Origin: Cryptosporidium bovis
Lineage: Eukaryota > Apicomplexa > Conoidasida > Eucoccidiorida > Cryptosporidiidae
DNA: 64,000 bases
NCBI GenBank assembly: GCA_009768925.2
Contig: VHIT02000009.1
Span: 1-64,000 of the forward strand
Direction of reading: 5' to 3'
The notes below the pieces were generated by a model. The model did not search any database. It had not been told where the DNA came from and worked only from the letters and a program-made list of their open reading frames with translations. The translations under genes were made by a program, and so were the position numbers. This document shows positions 54,439-64,000 of this stretch, one piece after another. The stretch's first letter is position 1. Every line of letters starts with the position of its first letter.

Positions 54439-57400
54439 TCATTTAGTTTTTGATATTAAATTATTACAACATTTATCTATAAGTTTTTCAATAATTGGAT
54501 TTTGTTCTGTAATTTCTTTATAGTCCTTAAATGTACTGATTTCCAATTTTAACCTTTCTATAACATTTAATATCTTTTTACATTGTGAAATCGAGTAGAT
54601 CCGATGGTTTCTTTTGTTTAGTGAGTCAAAAATTGGAGCAGAATTAAATGACAATATTAAGTCTAGTAGAATAAATGATAATGTAAGAAATTCCATATTT
54701 TTTGCCAATCTGGACTTTTCAATTATTTCAAGTATTTTTATGTTTTCTTCTGTTTCGTCAATTCTCCAGTGTTTAAAAAATTTTTTTCTTGAAGATGAAA
54801 GCCCCAAATTAATAAATAATCTCAGAACCCCAGATCTAATTGAAACAGGAACAGAATCATTCAATACTATCCCCTCTAACCACAAATTATTTTTTTGCGA
54901 AATTTTTAGATTATTTCCATTTAAAAGACTTAGCTCTCTTTGTGTCATATTACTGCTCAAATTACCATTTTCCTCATTAATTTCTATGGGGAGATGACTA
55001 AGTCCAATACCCAACTTTAAACCTATCGAACTTTCCGTTTCAAGCAAGCTCAGAAATAGGTCGTGGAGCCGGCCTGAACCATGTTTTTGAGATCTAGTTA
55101 TATCTGAAAGTGGAACTGAATTTTGAGTTTCATTAATTATTAATTTGGAATCTGATATTGGAATTATTAGTGAAGAGCAAGATATTGTTAGCGATATTAT
55201 TTGCATAAAAATACCGGAGAAAGTGGCAAAGTCATTATCTCCTTTAGTTAATTTATTTGTGTACGACCACCAGTTCTTCAGACAAGTCCTAAACCCATCC
55301 AGATTATTTCTTTCAATTTCAGAATCCAGTTGTTTTATTATACAATTTAGTAGAGCAAGAGACTCAACTACAAAAGAGAGGAGTGGTTTTAGCTTTCTAT
55401 TTGTGAATAGATTTATATGTCCTTCAAATTCACTAAAATAAATCCCTATTATTCTCAGAAATCGGAAAAGGCAAGTTAATCTTGACAAAAAAGCATTTTC
55501 GGTAAGTTGCTTATATAGATAAATGTTTTGATTCGACATTGCTCTTATTGATGCAATTGTATGAGATCTAAGCTCTCCAAGACAAACCTCCCTAAGCTCA
55601 ACCAAAAGAGTAGTTGCTTTTTCAAGTATGCAGTTAAGAAGTCCAATGTTAAAGCTATTAAAGTTAAAAACACCTCTTAATTCTGCTCTTTCCATGTCAT
55701 TACTACTCAAGTAAGCCTTTATATCATAAAATAAGGATGCAAAATAAGTTAGAGTATAAAATGAATATTCTTTTGAACGATTAGTTACTGTAATATATAA
55801 AAATTGATTGTAGAGATCCCGAACAAATTTAGATACATCCAACTCAAAAATCGAATTAATAAGAACTTTGGAGAAAGTGTTTATTGTAACAACATTTAAA
55901 ATATAATCAATGAAGAAGTGCAATTCCAACTTTCTTTCACTACTAACAATATTGAATGAATTAATAAAATCTATCAATTTATTACAGTCAGACCAAATTG
56001 TTAAAACTGTTGTCTTTAATTCCAATGAATTGTTCAAAAGCTCCATAATATCATTTAAATAATAAGGTTTAATTATTGTCAAAGAAGAAATTGAAACTAA
56101 TAACGAATCCTGTAAGGCATTATAATCTATATTATAATCCTCAATTAATGATTTTTCAACAACAAATCTAGTTATAAATGATATACCTATTAATATTGAA
56201 GTTAATAATGAAACTTTTAACTCTGAGTCAAAATTTGAAAAACATTGTTTAAATGTTTTAGTTTTTATTAAATTGTATTTAAGAATTAAAAAGCCAGTGA
56301 CTAAATTTATAATATCCATATCAAACATAAACTCTGATAGTTGATAAAAAAAATCAATTGATAATGAAATAACTTTTTTTAACAATTTATCATTTATTTT
56401 AACGACATTTCCATTATCTAGATTTAACAATTCATTTGAAAATAATGCAAGTTGAATAAGCTCTGAATAGTTTGCTTTGCATATATCAGTTTTACTCAAG
56501 ATCAAATATATCTGTTCTTGTAAAATATTTGAATTACTTGAATCAATTTTAATAGTATTAACAATGATTGAGATCATTGAATAAAGAATATTGTCCTCAA
56601 TATTTAAATGAATAAGCCTATTAATACATAATAGCAAATCATTGCTATTTTCCGAGAATTTTTTAAACATGTGAGAGGAAAATGGTAAATAAGCAGAAAT
56701 TTTACCGAAAAATATAATAATAACCTTTAAAATTAAAATTTTTAATTTATTTGAAATTACCAACTCTGAAGATGTAGATCCATTTGCTTCCAAATTAAAT
56801 ATAATACCTGTTAATTGTGGAAATAATGTATCAACAATATTTTCAAAAGAAATATTAAAAGTAGCACTAACTAATTGAAATTCATCACCTACTTCATTTT
56901 TATTATTTTGTAAAATCTCTATTGGTTTATAGTGAATACCCAAACATATATCCAAATATCTTATTACACTTAAAAAATAATTGTAAAATTCCATTGTTCT
57001 CCATCTAATACTAAAATCCACGAAATCATTACCTATTATTAGAAAATTGTTTAAAGCAGAAATAACATCAAGTGAGTGTGAAATCAAATATCCCCAAGTA
57101 ATTCGTTCATTATTTTCATTCTCACTCAAAGATTCTGGAATCTTCATATTTGAGACAAGAGAATAAATATTACCTGAAAATTCGATCTCCCATTTATCTA
57201 ATAAAAGAACTTTAAGATCCCAAATTCTTTTTTGAATTTCAAATGAACTAGAAACCATCCCAACAACATAAAGCCACTTGAGAAGATTCTTCTGCAAATA
57301 TATTATGAGGGGATGATTTAATAAATTAGCTATTGAAACTTTTTCAAAAATTTCTAACAAATAAATTACAAAAGAAGATTCTTGAAAAGTTCTGGTTCTC

Positions 57401-60400
57401 GAAACTTCTGAAAATTCCCGATTACAGATAAAATTTTTATTATTCATGAGCAGTTTTAAACATGAAATAGTATGCCTTGGGTCTTCTTCTAACCATCTTT
57501 TCAAAGGCATCTTGGAGAGTAATCTTGCAGTCATCATCAGAGTTGTTGGAGAGGAAGCAGAATTCAATGGATCTATAAGTTTTGGAACTTGAAGAACCAA
57601 AAAACTCCACTGAATGTTTTCTGGGAGGAATTCAAAAAACAAATCACCTAATTTTCCTTCAAATGATTCCAAACATAGACAAATGATGTCAAAAATATTT
57701 AAACTTACAGGTGGCCTGATACTTCCAATATGGATTTCAAAGTCTTTTTCCTTGAAAAAACTATTAAAAAATGATGAAATAACAATAAAGTGAGTTAAAT
57801 ATCTTGAGACGTTCTCCATGAATATATGCTTATCTGAGAAATAATAAGAATCGAGGATTACAGATGTTATTTTAAGAACTGAAAGAAGCTTAAGATCAAT
57901 GTTAAAGTAGCTGATATTTAATAACTCTAAATAATTTGCAATATCATCCATAGTTTCAAAATTGGATGAATTTAGAAAAATTATTAATTTAGAAAATACT
58001 GAATCGACACTTTCCTTGACTCTTAATTCGCAAGTATCAAAGTGAATAGCAAATACTGTCAATTTTGTCCAAGGAAATGTTAATGAAAAGATTGAAAATA
58101 TTACCTCTGCCAAATAGGTGTTATCATCAACTTGATCTTTTTTCATGAATTCATAAATATTATTTAAAATATCATCAGTTGCCTTTGAAATTTCGCCTAA
58201 ATAACTTTTTTCACTTGAAGAAGTCAAAATATCAACTTCATATTGTTTGTTGAAATGTTCCACTATTTTTTTTGATGTAGGTATTATTAAAAGTTTATTT
58301 AAAAAGGATGAAACTAAAATTTCCTTACAAGTCTTTTCTAACATTTGTTCATCAATATTTTGAGTAACCTTTTGTTCCCCCAACAAACCTGTTTTTAAAA
58401 TCATAATTAAAATGGTTGATATCAAAGACGAAGAACTGCATCTACAGTCCTCAGAAGAACTAAATAGCCAATAGCTCAAGTGGTTAAGTAATAAAAGTGA
58501 GTACCCTCCCACAAAATATTCAACAAATTCCTTTTTATATGATCTTGAAACAATAATAGCATTCAAAGCAACGGATAAATGATAAAACATGGAACTTTCC
58601 TCCTGGTAAACAATTTCTGCTATTCCCAATGGTGAAATATCATCTTCTCTTATATTATTTTCATCTGTTGAATTTATCATGTATTTTTTGCATATATGTT
58701 GCATAAGTAACTTTATTAATTCATCTGTATAGATTCGAAATATTCCAAATGGTATTCTTGTCGATGTTAATGATTCTGTGATTGAATATATTGCAGATAC
58801 TTTAATTTGTGTCTGTATTCTATTATTTTTAATTATATTCAACATTTTTGAAATTTGAGATAGATCAGGTAAGTTCAAAGGTGATATATTTGTTTCTATA
58901 TCATACCCTAATTTTAAGTTATCATCAATTAATAAATTACTAATATCCGCTTTATTTTCAACACCATTATTAAATTCAATAAGTGTAAAATATTTATTAA
59001 ACAAGAATCGAGTGTTTATTTCCCAATATCTTTCCAAATTCTCTTGGCTATCAAGTAAGAGTTCAATTTCAAGTTTGTTTTTTGGGAACGAAGGCTTGTT
59101 ACCTAAAATAGTGATTAATTGAATTATTGCTGATCTTCTAACATCCCTATCCCTTTTAAAACATTTAAAAAAAAGTAAAACAAAATCGAGATGATTTGAA
59201 ACATTTAAACTATCATAAACCGACTCTGAAAATATCTCACAAAGAATAATAGATCTTTGTAATTCTATCAATTCATTATTTTTATTCTCAGAATCACTGT
59301 GAAAATCTGAATATTCCATTAAGGCAGAATTTTCCCATTCTTTAATTAATTCGTTAATAGAGATAAATATTTCTTCGTTTTTTTCTGAGTAAATTTCCTT
59401 CAAAATTAAGATCTTTGAAATCCAAATCAAAGGTGAAGACATAAGCAATGTCTTATTTTTTATAACTTTTCTTTTTAAAAGTTTGAATAATAACGAAATA
59501 TTTGAAAGCACTTTCTTTTTTTGCTCACTTTCAAAAATATAAGTAAACAGATGATTTAAAGTAACGAAAATCAAGCTTTTAAATGGTGAATTATTTAAAT
59601 CAAAAAGTAATTCAAAAATCAATTCGAGATGTCTTTGAATTAATGATTCATTGTGTTCGCTCTTTAATAAAAATAAGATTAATGAAACTGTGTGACTTGG
59701 ACTTTTTATAAATTTAATAATATGATCTTTTGAAATGTATTTATCATCATTCTGAGTTGTCTTATTACTGCCTAATTGACCACCAACATTTACTAAGTAA
59801 TTATTTATATGATCAAATACGAATAATGTTTGATTTGTGAAGGCGATTGAATCCAAAATTTCCAAATTTTCATTTTTAAAAATGTGCTCAAGTATTCCAA
59901 TAATCGTTGATCTGAAAGTATTCTTGAAATCAGATCTAAGAGAATCAACTTGAATGATGTTTTTGTTAATCAACAAATATTTAATGCAATTAATTATACT
60001 ATCAGTTTCAGTATTGATGTCACTATTTTCCATCAGATTAATCCCAAAAGAAATTTCTGCGTTTTTATTGATACTTTCAGAAGTTTCTTCATGGAAATAT
60101 TCTGTTGTATTAATGAAATCACCATTATAATCAATATTGTTTTTAAATTTATTAATTAATAAAATCATCATTTCTTTTGAATAAGAATCAGAATGATCGT
60201 TTCCTAAAAGATAAATCACTTTATATGTGCAAGAGACATAAAGAACAAACTGTGAAATAATATCGGCAAACGCCAATGTTGAATAATAAAAAAGTCCTTT
60301 GCAATTCTCCATGTGTAATTTTGTTAGAGTTTTACACATTATTTTTGAAGAATTCATTATTTCTACCTTTATTTCTCGAAATATATTATTGTCTTGAAAC

Positions 60401-61137
60401 AACACAGCATTAGTTTCTGATTCCAGTATTTTAATTAACTTTAACTTAATTTCTGAACAGGTTGAAATTAATTTAAATAAACCTGTCCAAAGCCTCGTGC
60501 TTCTCATAAGACTCTCATTAAAAAAAGATGTTTTATCTTGTCCAATAATGTCAAAAATCGGTACAATTGCTTCTATTCTGCATTCACAGTGTGGATTTAT
60601 ACAATTTTTAATTGCGTAGTTAACTACATCCGGAACTATTGTGACACTAAAAATGACTATTCTTTCTAAGAGATCTTTCGGTACAATATCCAAAATAAAT
60701 ATATTATCAAATATTCTAGAAGTACTTTTTAGCATTTCAAACAATAGATCAATAAGGCTTTGTTTTAGAATAAGGCAACATGTTGAGTTTGTTGAATTAC
60801 TTAACACAGTTGCAATTGAATTGTTGTCATCATATATTGTGTTTTGGTGAGTATTATCACAACAACAAGAAATGTCAAGAGCTTTTATTATTAGTTTCCA
60901 TAACAAGTCGTTCAATATTAATGTAGTCCTTGGGAAATCACCTAAAATATCTTGCTTTATAGCACTACATATTTTTAGGAGTTCTTTACAATGTTTGAAC
61001 TTCAAATTTAAAGTTGATCCCTGAATCCTATCAATAATTTCTCTTACTGCATTGTTAATATAATTTAAAAGGTCAGATTCAATATCACTAATACCAATTT
61101 TTTTAAAATCAAAAGTATTGTCGCCCTCCTGAGTCAT
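54439..61137 (-). CDS. Giant alpha-helical (HEAT/ARM-like) protein of unknown function
   Basis: 2232 aa in one open frame. It is helical along its whole length, in HEAT-like pairs (DVRRSAIIQLITILGNKPSF; QIKVSAIYSITESLTSTRIP; SVPVSIRSGVLRLFINLGLS), with few low-complexity stretches. Cysteines, e.g. CCCDNTHQN, CLILKQSL and CEC, occur near the N-terminus. No catalytic domain (kinase, HECT, GTPase) and no membrane segment. Size and structure could suit a scaffold such as a large ribosome-biogenesis, transport or checkpoint factor; I could not match it to one. It is distinct from the 3327-aa protein. Start MTQEGDN has a good context; the ~440 bases upstream contain no further in-frame exon I could see. 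Confidence 0.65.
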   Translation of the reverse strand: MTQEGDNTFDFKKIGISDIESDLLNYINNAVREIIDRIQGSTLNLKFKHCKELLKICSAIKQDILGDFPRTTLILNDLLWKLIIKALDISCCCDNTHQNTIYDDNNSIATVLSNSTNSTCCLILKQSLIDLLFEMLKSTSRIFDNIFILDIVPKDLLERIVIFSVTIVPDVVNYAIKNCINPHCECRIEAIVPIFDIIGQDKTSFFNESLMRSTRLWTGLFKLISTCSEIKLKLIKILESETNAVLFQDNNIFREIKVEIMNSSKIMCKTLTKLHMENCKGLFYYSTLAFADIISQFVLYVSCTYKVIYLLGNDHSDSYSKEMMILLINKFKNNIDYNGDFINTTEYFHEETSESINKNAEISFGINLMENSDINTETDSIINCIKYLLINKNIIQVDSLRSDFKNTFRSTIIGILEHIFKNENLEILDSIAFTNQTLFVFDHINNYLVNVGGQLGSNKTTQNDDKYISKDHIIKFIKSPSHTVSLILFLLKSEHNESLIQRHLELIFELLFDLNNSPFKSLIFVTLNHLFTYIFESEQKKKVLSNISLLFKLLKRKVIKNKTLLMSSPLIWISKILILKEIYSEKNEEIFISINELIKEWENSALMEYSDFHSDSENKNNELIELQRSIILCEIFSESVYDSLNVSNHLDFVLLFFKCFKRDRDVRRSAIIQLITILGNKPSFPKNKLEIELLLDSQENLERYWEINTRFLFNKYFTLIEFNNGVENKADISNLLIDDNLKLGYDIETNISPLNLPDLSQISKMLNIIKNNRIQTQIKVSAIYSITESLTSTRIPFGIFRIYTDELIKLLMQHICKKYMINSTDENNIREDDISPLGIAEIVYQEESSMFYHLSVALNAIIVSRSYKKEFVEYFVGGYSLLLLNHLSYWLFSSSEDCRCSSSSLISTILIMILKTGLLGEQKVTQNIDEQMLEKTCKEILVSSFLNKLLIIPTSKKIVEHFNKQYEVDILTSSSEKSYLGEISKATDDILNNIYEFMKKDQVDDNTYLAEVIFSIFSLTFPWTKLTVFAIHFDTCELRVKESVDSVFSKLIIFLNSSNFETMDDIANYLELLNISYFNIDLKLLSVLKITSVILDSYYFSDKHIFMENVSRYLTHFIVISSFFNSFFKEKDFEIHIGSIRPPVSLNIFDIICLCLESFEGKLGDLFFEFLPENIQWSFLVLQVPKLIDPLNSASSPTTLMMTARLLSKMPLKRWLEEDPRHTISCLKLLMNNKNFICNREFSEVSRTRTFQESSFVIYLLEIFEKVSIANLLNHPLIIYLQKNLLKWLYVVGMVSSSFEIQKRIWDLKVLLLDKWEIEFSGNIYSLVSNMKIPESLSENENNERITWGYLISHSLDVISALNNFLIIGNDFVDFSIRWRTMEFYNYFLSVIRYLDICLGIHYKPIEILQNNKNEVGDEFQLVSATFNISFENIVDTLFPQLTGIIFNLEANGSTSSELVISNKLKILILKVIIIFFGKISAYLPFSSHMFKKFSENSNDLLLCINRLIHLNIEDNILYSMISIIVNTIKIDSSNSNILQEQIYLILSKTDICKANYSELIQLALFSNELLNLDNGNVVKINDKLLKKVISLSIDFFYQLSEFMFDMDIINLVTGFLILKYNLIKTKTFKQCFSNFDSELKVSLLTSILIGISFITRFVVEKSLIEDYNIDYNALQDSLLVSISSLTIIKPYYLNDIMELLNNSLELKTTVLTIWSDCNKLIDFINSFNIVSSERKLELHFFIDYILNVVTINTFSKVLINSIFELDVSKFVRDLYNQFLYITVTNRSKEYSFYTLTYFASLFYDIKAYLSSNDMERAELRGVFNFNSFNIGLLNCILEKATTLLVELREVCLGELRSHTIASIRAMSNQNIYLYKQLTENAFLSRLTCLFRFLRIIGIYFSEFEGHINLFTNRKLKPLLSFVVESLALLNCIIKQLDSEIERNNLDGFRTCLKNWWSYTNKLTKGDNDFATFSGIFMQIISLTISCSSLIIPISDSKLIINETQNSVPLSDITRSQKHGSGRLHDLFLSLLETESSIGLKLGIGLSHLPIEINEENGNLSSNMTQRELSLLNGNNLKISQKNNLWLEGIVLNDSVPVSIRSGVLRLFINLGLSSSRKKFFKHWRIDETEENIKILEIIEKSRLAKNMEFLTLSFILLDLILSFNSAPIFDSLNKRNHRIYSISQCKKILNVIERLKLEISTFKDYKEITEQNPIIEKLIDKCCNNLISKTK

Positions 61138-61577
61138 ATCTTGTTTGAGCTTTAAATGATATTTACAAGACTATCACAGTATTAATTACATTACTAACTT
61201 ATATATTCTAAATAATATGCCCTCTCCTTTAAAAAAATATCAGAATTATTTTTTTATCTATACCGAAATAATATTTTTTCTTTTTTGATTGACCCTCTCG
61301 GTATTTATGTACACTTTTTACCTTTATCTTATTCCACACCCCTCCTTATTTTAATTTTACCTGGTAACTAGAGCCGTCTAGTCGACTATCTAAAATTATT
61401 AAAACTATTTTAATAGTTGCTAAAAAAAACTAAGAAAGGCAGTATGCGAGTAAATTCTAAGAAAAAAACGATGATTTTATCTCAAACTATTTTTGTAATA
61501 AAATAATTATTGTACCTACTCTTAAATAATAAGGAAACATACTAAAGTAAAATATATAATAAAAACAGCCGAACTTT
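61138..61577. other. Intergenic region upstream of the 2232-aa gene
   Basis: About 440 bases, between two minus-strand genes. It holds a C-rich stretch (CCACACCCCTCC near 61327) and GAGCCGTCTAGTCGAC (61371-61386). The rest is AT-rich. No open frame. Confidence 0.5.
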
Positions 61578-62675
61578 CTAATTATCAACAAGCCGTGGTC
61601 TTCTTAATTCACAATGTGTAATTAACCTTTTAAACATTTGAATATATTTTCTAGTAGTTTCATCATTTAAAACATGTGCTATGTGAGATGAAAAAATCTT
61701 TGTTCTTCCTGCTCTCTCGTGAATTCCTACCATAGTTACTCCCATTGGCCATGGAGCATTACCAATTGCAAGTTCTATGTATTTATCTTGAGCCTTAATG
61801 TATTCCCTTTCACAACATAATACTACAATTTTATATAACTTTTCTAACACCTCCCCATCTACCTTTCCATCCATATTTTTCAATGAACTAATTAATGGTT
61901 GTATATCTCTTTTTGTTTGGTAGTACCTTGCTGAATCGAACTTTCCCTTCTCAGTCTCTGCATCAATTTTTGAACGACACTTCAAAAGTTTTTCCCATTC
62001 ATTCATTTGAGTTTCTATCCATCTAAGGACAAACTTTTCATTATCTTCTCCGTCTTCTTGTTTTATATCTACAAAATCTACTTCAATATTATCATTATTG
62101 TTGACTGAATATAATGAGATATTCGAATCAAACTCATGTGTGAATATATTTTTTTGCCCAATATTTATCTCCTCTTTTGTTATTCCTTGTATTTCCAATG
62201 CCAATAGTCTTTCATAGCGTTGTATATTGCTCTCTCCGAAAAGTGTTATTGGCTCCCCTAGCAACCTTAATCGTCTAATTATTTCATTTATATTTGTTTT
62301 ATAGTCATCAACTTTGTTTTTGTAATTTTTTTCGTTTGTTATCGAATTTTTTTTTTTATCATTAAGGTTACCAATATCACAGACAAAATTTGCTTCACTT
62401 CCGCTTATATTTATACAATTGTCTGAATAATATTCATTATACGCAAATTTTGAACGCTTTGTTTCTTGTTCTAAAACCTCATTTATATCTTTCCTCTTTT
62501 GTTTACTTACATATGCTTTTACTTCATAATCAATTAATTCATTTTGTGATATCCAACTCTTTTTATCTGATAAAAAAAAGTGAATAGTAATACATTACAA
62601 TAAAACACAAAACTTACTCAGCTTCTTCTTTAATTCCAACTTTTTCGAATTAATTAAATCCTTTAAAGAATCCAT
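61578..62675 (-). CDS. PRP18: Pre-mRNA splicing factor PRP18, two exons
   Basis: Exon 1 (62675-62618) encodes MDSLKDLINSKKLELKKKL, the typical Prp18 opening; a 51-base intron (62617-62567, GTAAGT...TATCAG) is removed and exon 2 (62566-61578) gives 348 aa in all. The splice join restores an Asn codon in phase 1. The PRP4-like segment RRLRLLGEPITLFGES and the Prp18 domain with REYIKAQDKYIELAIGNAPW, PMGVTMVGIHERAGR and HVLNDETTRKYIQMFKRL are conserved. Prp18 acts with Slu7 in the second catalytic step of splicing, positioning the 3' splice site. Without the first exon the open frame would start internally at a non-ATG codon, so the intron is needed. Firm identification. Confidence 0.95.
62567..62617 (-). 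other. Intron of PRP18
   Basis: 51 bases, donor GTAAGTTTTG, acceptor TTTTTTATCAG on the minus strand, 58 bases after the start codon. Both flanking exons encode sequence conserved in or consistent with Prp18, so the intron is well supported. Confidence 0.85.
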
Positions 62676-62700
62676 CAATTCATATTAATATAATAACTTC

Positions 62701-62747
62701 CATCTCAAAATAAGCACCCCAAAACCAATGTGCGCGCGCTTGAGATG
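62701..62747. promoter_or_regulatory. GCGCGCGC island within an inverted repeat
   Basis: CATCTCAA (62701-62708) and TTGAGATG (62740-62747) form a perfect 8-base inverted repeat around 31 bases that end in GCGCGCGC (62732-62739). It lies between the divergent PRP18 and secreted-glycoprotein genes, 26 bases upstream of PRP18's ATG. GC-only octamers are rare in this DNA. The role is inferred. Confidence 0.4.
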
Positions 62748-62873
62748 TTTAATGGTCTAGATAAAACATTTAGCAAGTAAAATTACATTTTTTGCATGAG
62801 GGATAGGAGAAATAAATTTGCAGAGAGATGATAAACATAAATAAAAGGATTTTAAGTGCAATAAAATATTAAA

Positions 62874-64000
62874 ATGAAAATATTCATTCTTTTAGTATTT
62901 AATATAACAATAAATTTTATTTACTCACAGGTTCCAGGTGTTGTCTATGAAAAAATATTGTCTGTTGAATCATACCATTCTCAAAATGGGACACCTTATG
63001 GTTGTGATATAAAGAACGGCAAATCAACCCCAGCTTATTACGAAACTATTTGGGCAGGTATTTCCGTTCCACCAATAATAACTGCCTGTCAATATGTTCA
63101 ACCAATAACTCTCACTGTGGGAAATTTAAACCACACAGACCCCGTAGTTGTAGAATTTTCATGTAATAGTAAATACATAAATGGGGATTCACAAATAATG
63201 ACTCAATATGGAGTACTTAAAGTATCTAATTCAATGATTATATTACCAATATGTGAAGCGTTTGTTAATATATTAAACGACATAAAGCCTACATCAGTTC
63301 AAACATACACTTATACAAACTTGACTTATTACATAACAAACGATATGATAGAAAGTATATTGCATCATTTTTCTGTTTTACAATATGGTACAAATGATGA
63401 AAAAGAATATGAATGGCTTTCTAATCATATTTACAGTGAAAACTGGTACAATATAACAAGTGATTTGAATCTACCAAGTTTAATTAGTCCAACGATAACA
63501 ATTCCACTACAATATAAAATATTTTTGCCTGATGATTTGCTTCCTGGAAAGTTCGTTATTGGTTCAAATGGTGATCATTATTATATCGACGGTTTTAACG
63601 TTACTATTTTAGATATTACAAACAACACTTCAAATAGTGAACTTTGGGTACCAAAAAATGGCTTGGGTGGTTTTTTACCAACCCTAACCCCCGTATACCA
63701 AATGAAGGTTGTTCCGTATATAAATAACGTAACAACTTTTTTCAACGATGCAGCTATTACCTGGGGTTATACTAATTATCCATTTACTGTCACACCTGTT
63801 AGAATAATACCACCAACAAGATTTCCAGAAAGCAACAATAATAGTCAAATTTGTTCGAGTAATTTCGATTTCTACTATCCAACAAGACCATACAGTATTT
63901 CTGGAGAGGAAATAATCAATAATACGGACTCGTTGAAAGATTTAAGATTATTACTTCCTAACAAAACTAATTTAATTTATCAGAGAAACACAATTCAATC
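62874..64000 (+). CDS. Secreted N-glycosylated protein, 5' part only
   Basis: The frame is open from the ATG at 62874 to the window end (375 codons plus), so the gene is partial. Residues 1-18 (MKIFILLVFNITINFIYS) form a signal peptide with a likely cut before QVPGVV. The mature part is Thr/Asn/Tyr/Pro-rich and carries about ten N-x-S/T sites (e.g. NHT, NLT, NIT, NVT, NNT, NKT), plus spaced cysteines (YGCDIK, ACQY, EFSCNS, LPICEA, QICSS). It has beta-rich, Ig-like or lectin-like periodicity, but no named domain. Such secreted, glycosylated, lineage-specific proteins in Cryptosporidium often belong to the sporozoite or wall surface. Function unknown. Confidence 0.75.
   Translation, partial: MKIFILLVFNITINFIYSQVPGVVYEKILSVESYHSQNGTPYGCDIKNGKSTPAYYETIWAGISVPPIITACQYVQPITLTVGNLNHTDPVVVEFSCNSKYINGDSQIMTQYGVLKVSNSMIILPICEAFVNILNDIKPTSVQTYTYTNLTYYITNDMIESILHHFSVLQYGTNDEKEYEWLSNHIYSENWYNITSDLNLPSLISPTITIPLQYKIFLPDDLLPGKFVIGSNGDHYYIDGFNVTILDITNNTSNSELWVPKNGLGGFLPTLTPVYQMKVVPYINNVTTFFNDAAITWGYTNYPFTVTPVRIIPPTRFPESNNNSQICSSNFDFYYPTRPYSISGEEIINNTDSLKDLRLLLPNKTNLIYQRNTIQ

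Noticed and set aside
63681-63692. Telomere-like ACCCTAACCCCC
   Set aside because: It lies inside the open frame of the secreted glycoprotein (codons for Thr-Leu-Thr-Pro) and is not tandemly repeated.

Overview
The window is nuclear DNA of a compact, very AT-rich apicomplexan genome, most likely Cryptosporidium. The evidence is: short AT-rich intergenic regions; mostly intronless genes with Asn/Lys/Ser-rich low-complexity stretches; a few 46-110 bp introns with GTAAG donors and T-rich AG acceptors; a secreted Cys-rich oocyst-wall-type protein; and promoters carrying E2F-like TTTGGCGCC sites, a motif class known from Cryptosporidium. The species cannot be fixed from sequence alone. I saw no rRNA, tRNA, mobile element or CRISPR array.

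Layout, left to right. 1-8.4 kb: a degenerate pyrimidine 5'-nucleotidase-like HAD protein (-), an ankyrin-methyltransferase fusion (-), a candidate 49-aa spliced gene (+), an Asn-rich unknown protein (-), a 1.4 kb gene-free stretch and eIF2-alpha (-). 8.9-15 kb: FACT subunit SSRP1/Pob3 (-), a secreted protein with a Hedgehog-type Hint domain (-), Rab geranylgeranyltransferase alpha (+) and RLP24 (-). 15.8-22.3 kb: a truncated ECM2/RBM22-like splicing factor (+), a VKOR-thioredoxin-like membrane protein without its redox cysteines (-), a TerD-like coiled-coil protein (-), a tiny ORF (+) and LSM8 (-). 23-30.5 kb: a basic RRM-like protein (+), an ASCC1-like 2H phosphoesterase (-), a short CtIP/Sae2 homologue (+) and a three-exon oocyst-wall-like protein (-). 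31-37.7 kb: a WDR44-like WD40 protein (+), an RMI1-like protein (-) and a helical unknown (+). 38.4-48.4 kb: a 3327-aa helical protein resembling the Nup188/Nup192 family (+). 48.5-61.1 kb: a single-pass membrane protein (-), VPS16 (-), a Ubl/PH-like protein (+) and a 2232-aa helical unknown (-). 61.6-64 kb: PRP18 (-, two exons) and the 5' part of a secreted N-glycosylated protein (+) cut by the window edge.

Most genes are housekeeping. Recurring themes are RNA splicing (ECM2-like, LSM8, PRP18), DNA repair (CtIP/Sae2, RMI1), chromatin and translation (SSRP1, eIF2-alpha, RLP24) and membrane traffic (RabGGTA, VPS16, WDR44-like). Neighbours mostly do not share a pathway, as expected for single-gene transcription units; many pairs are divergent and share one upstream region, or convergent with short 3' gaps. 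The most unusual items are the Hedgehog-type Hint protein, the cysteine-less VKOR-Trx protein, the nucleotidase-like protein lacking its nucleophile, the TerD-like protein, the minimal CtIP and the repeated promoter motifs.
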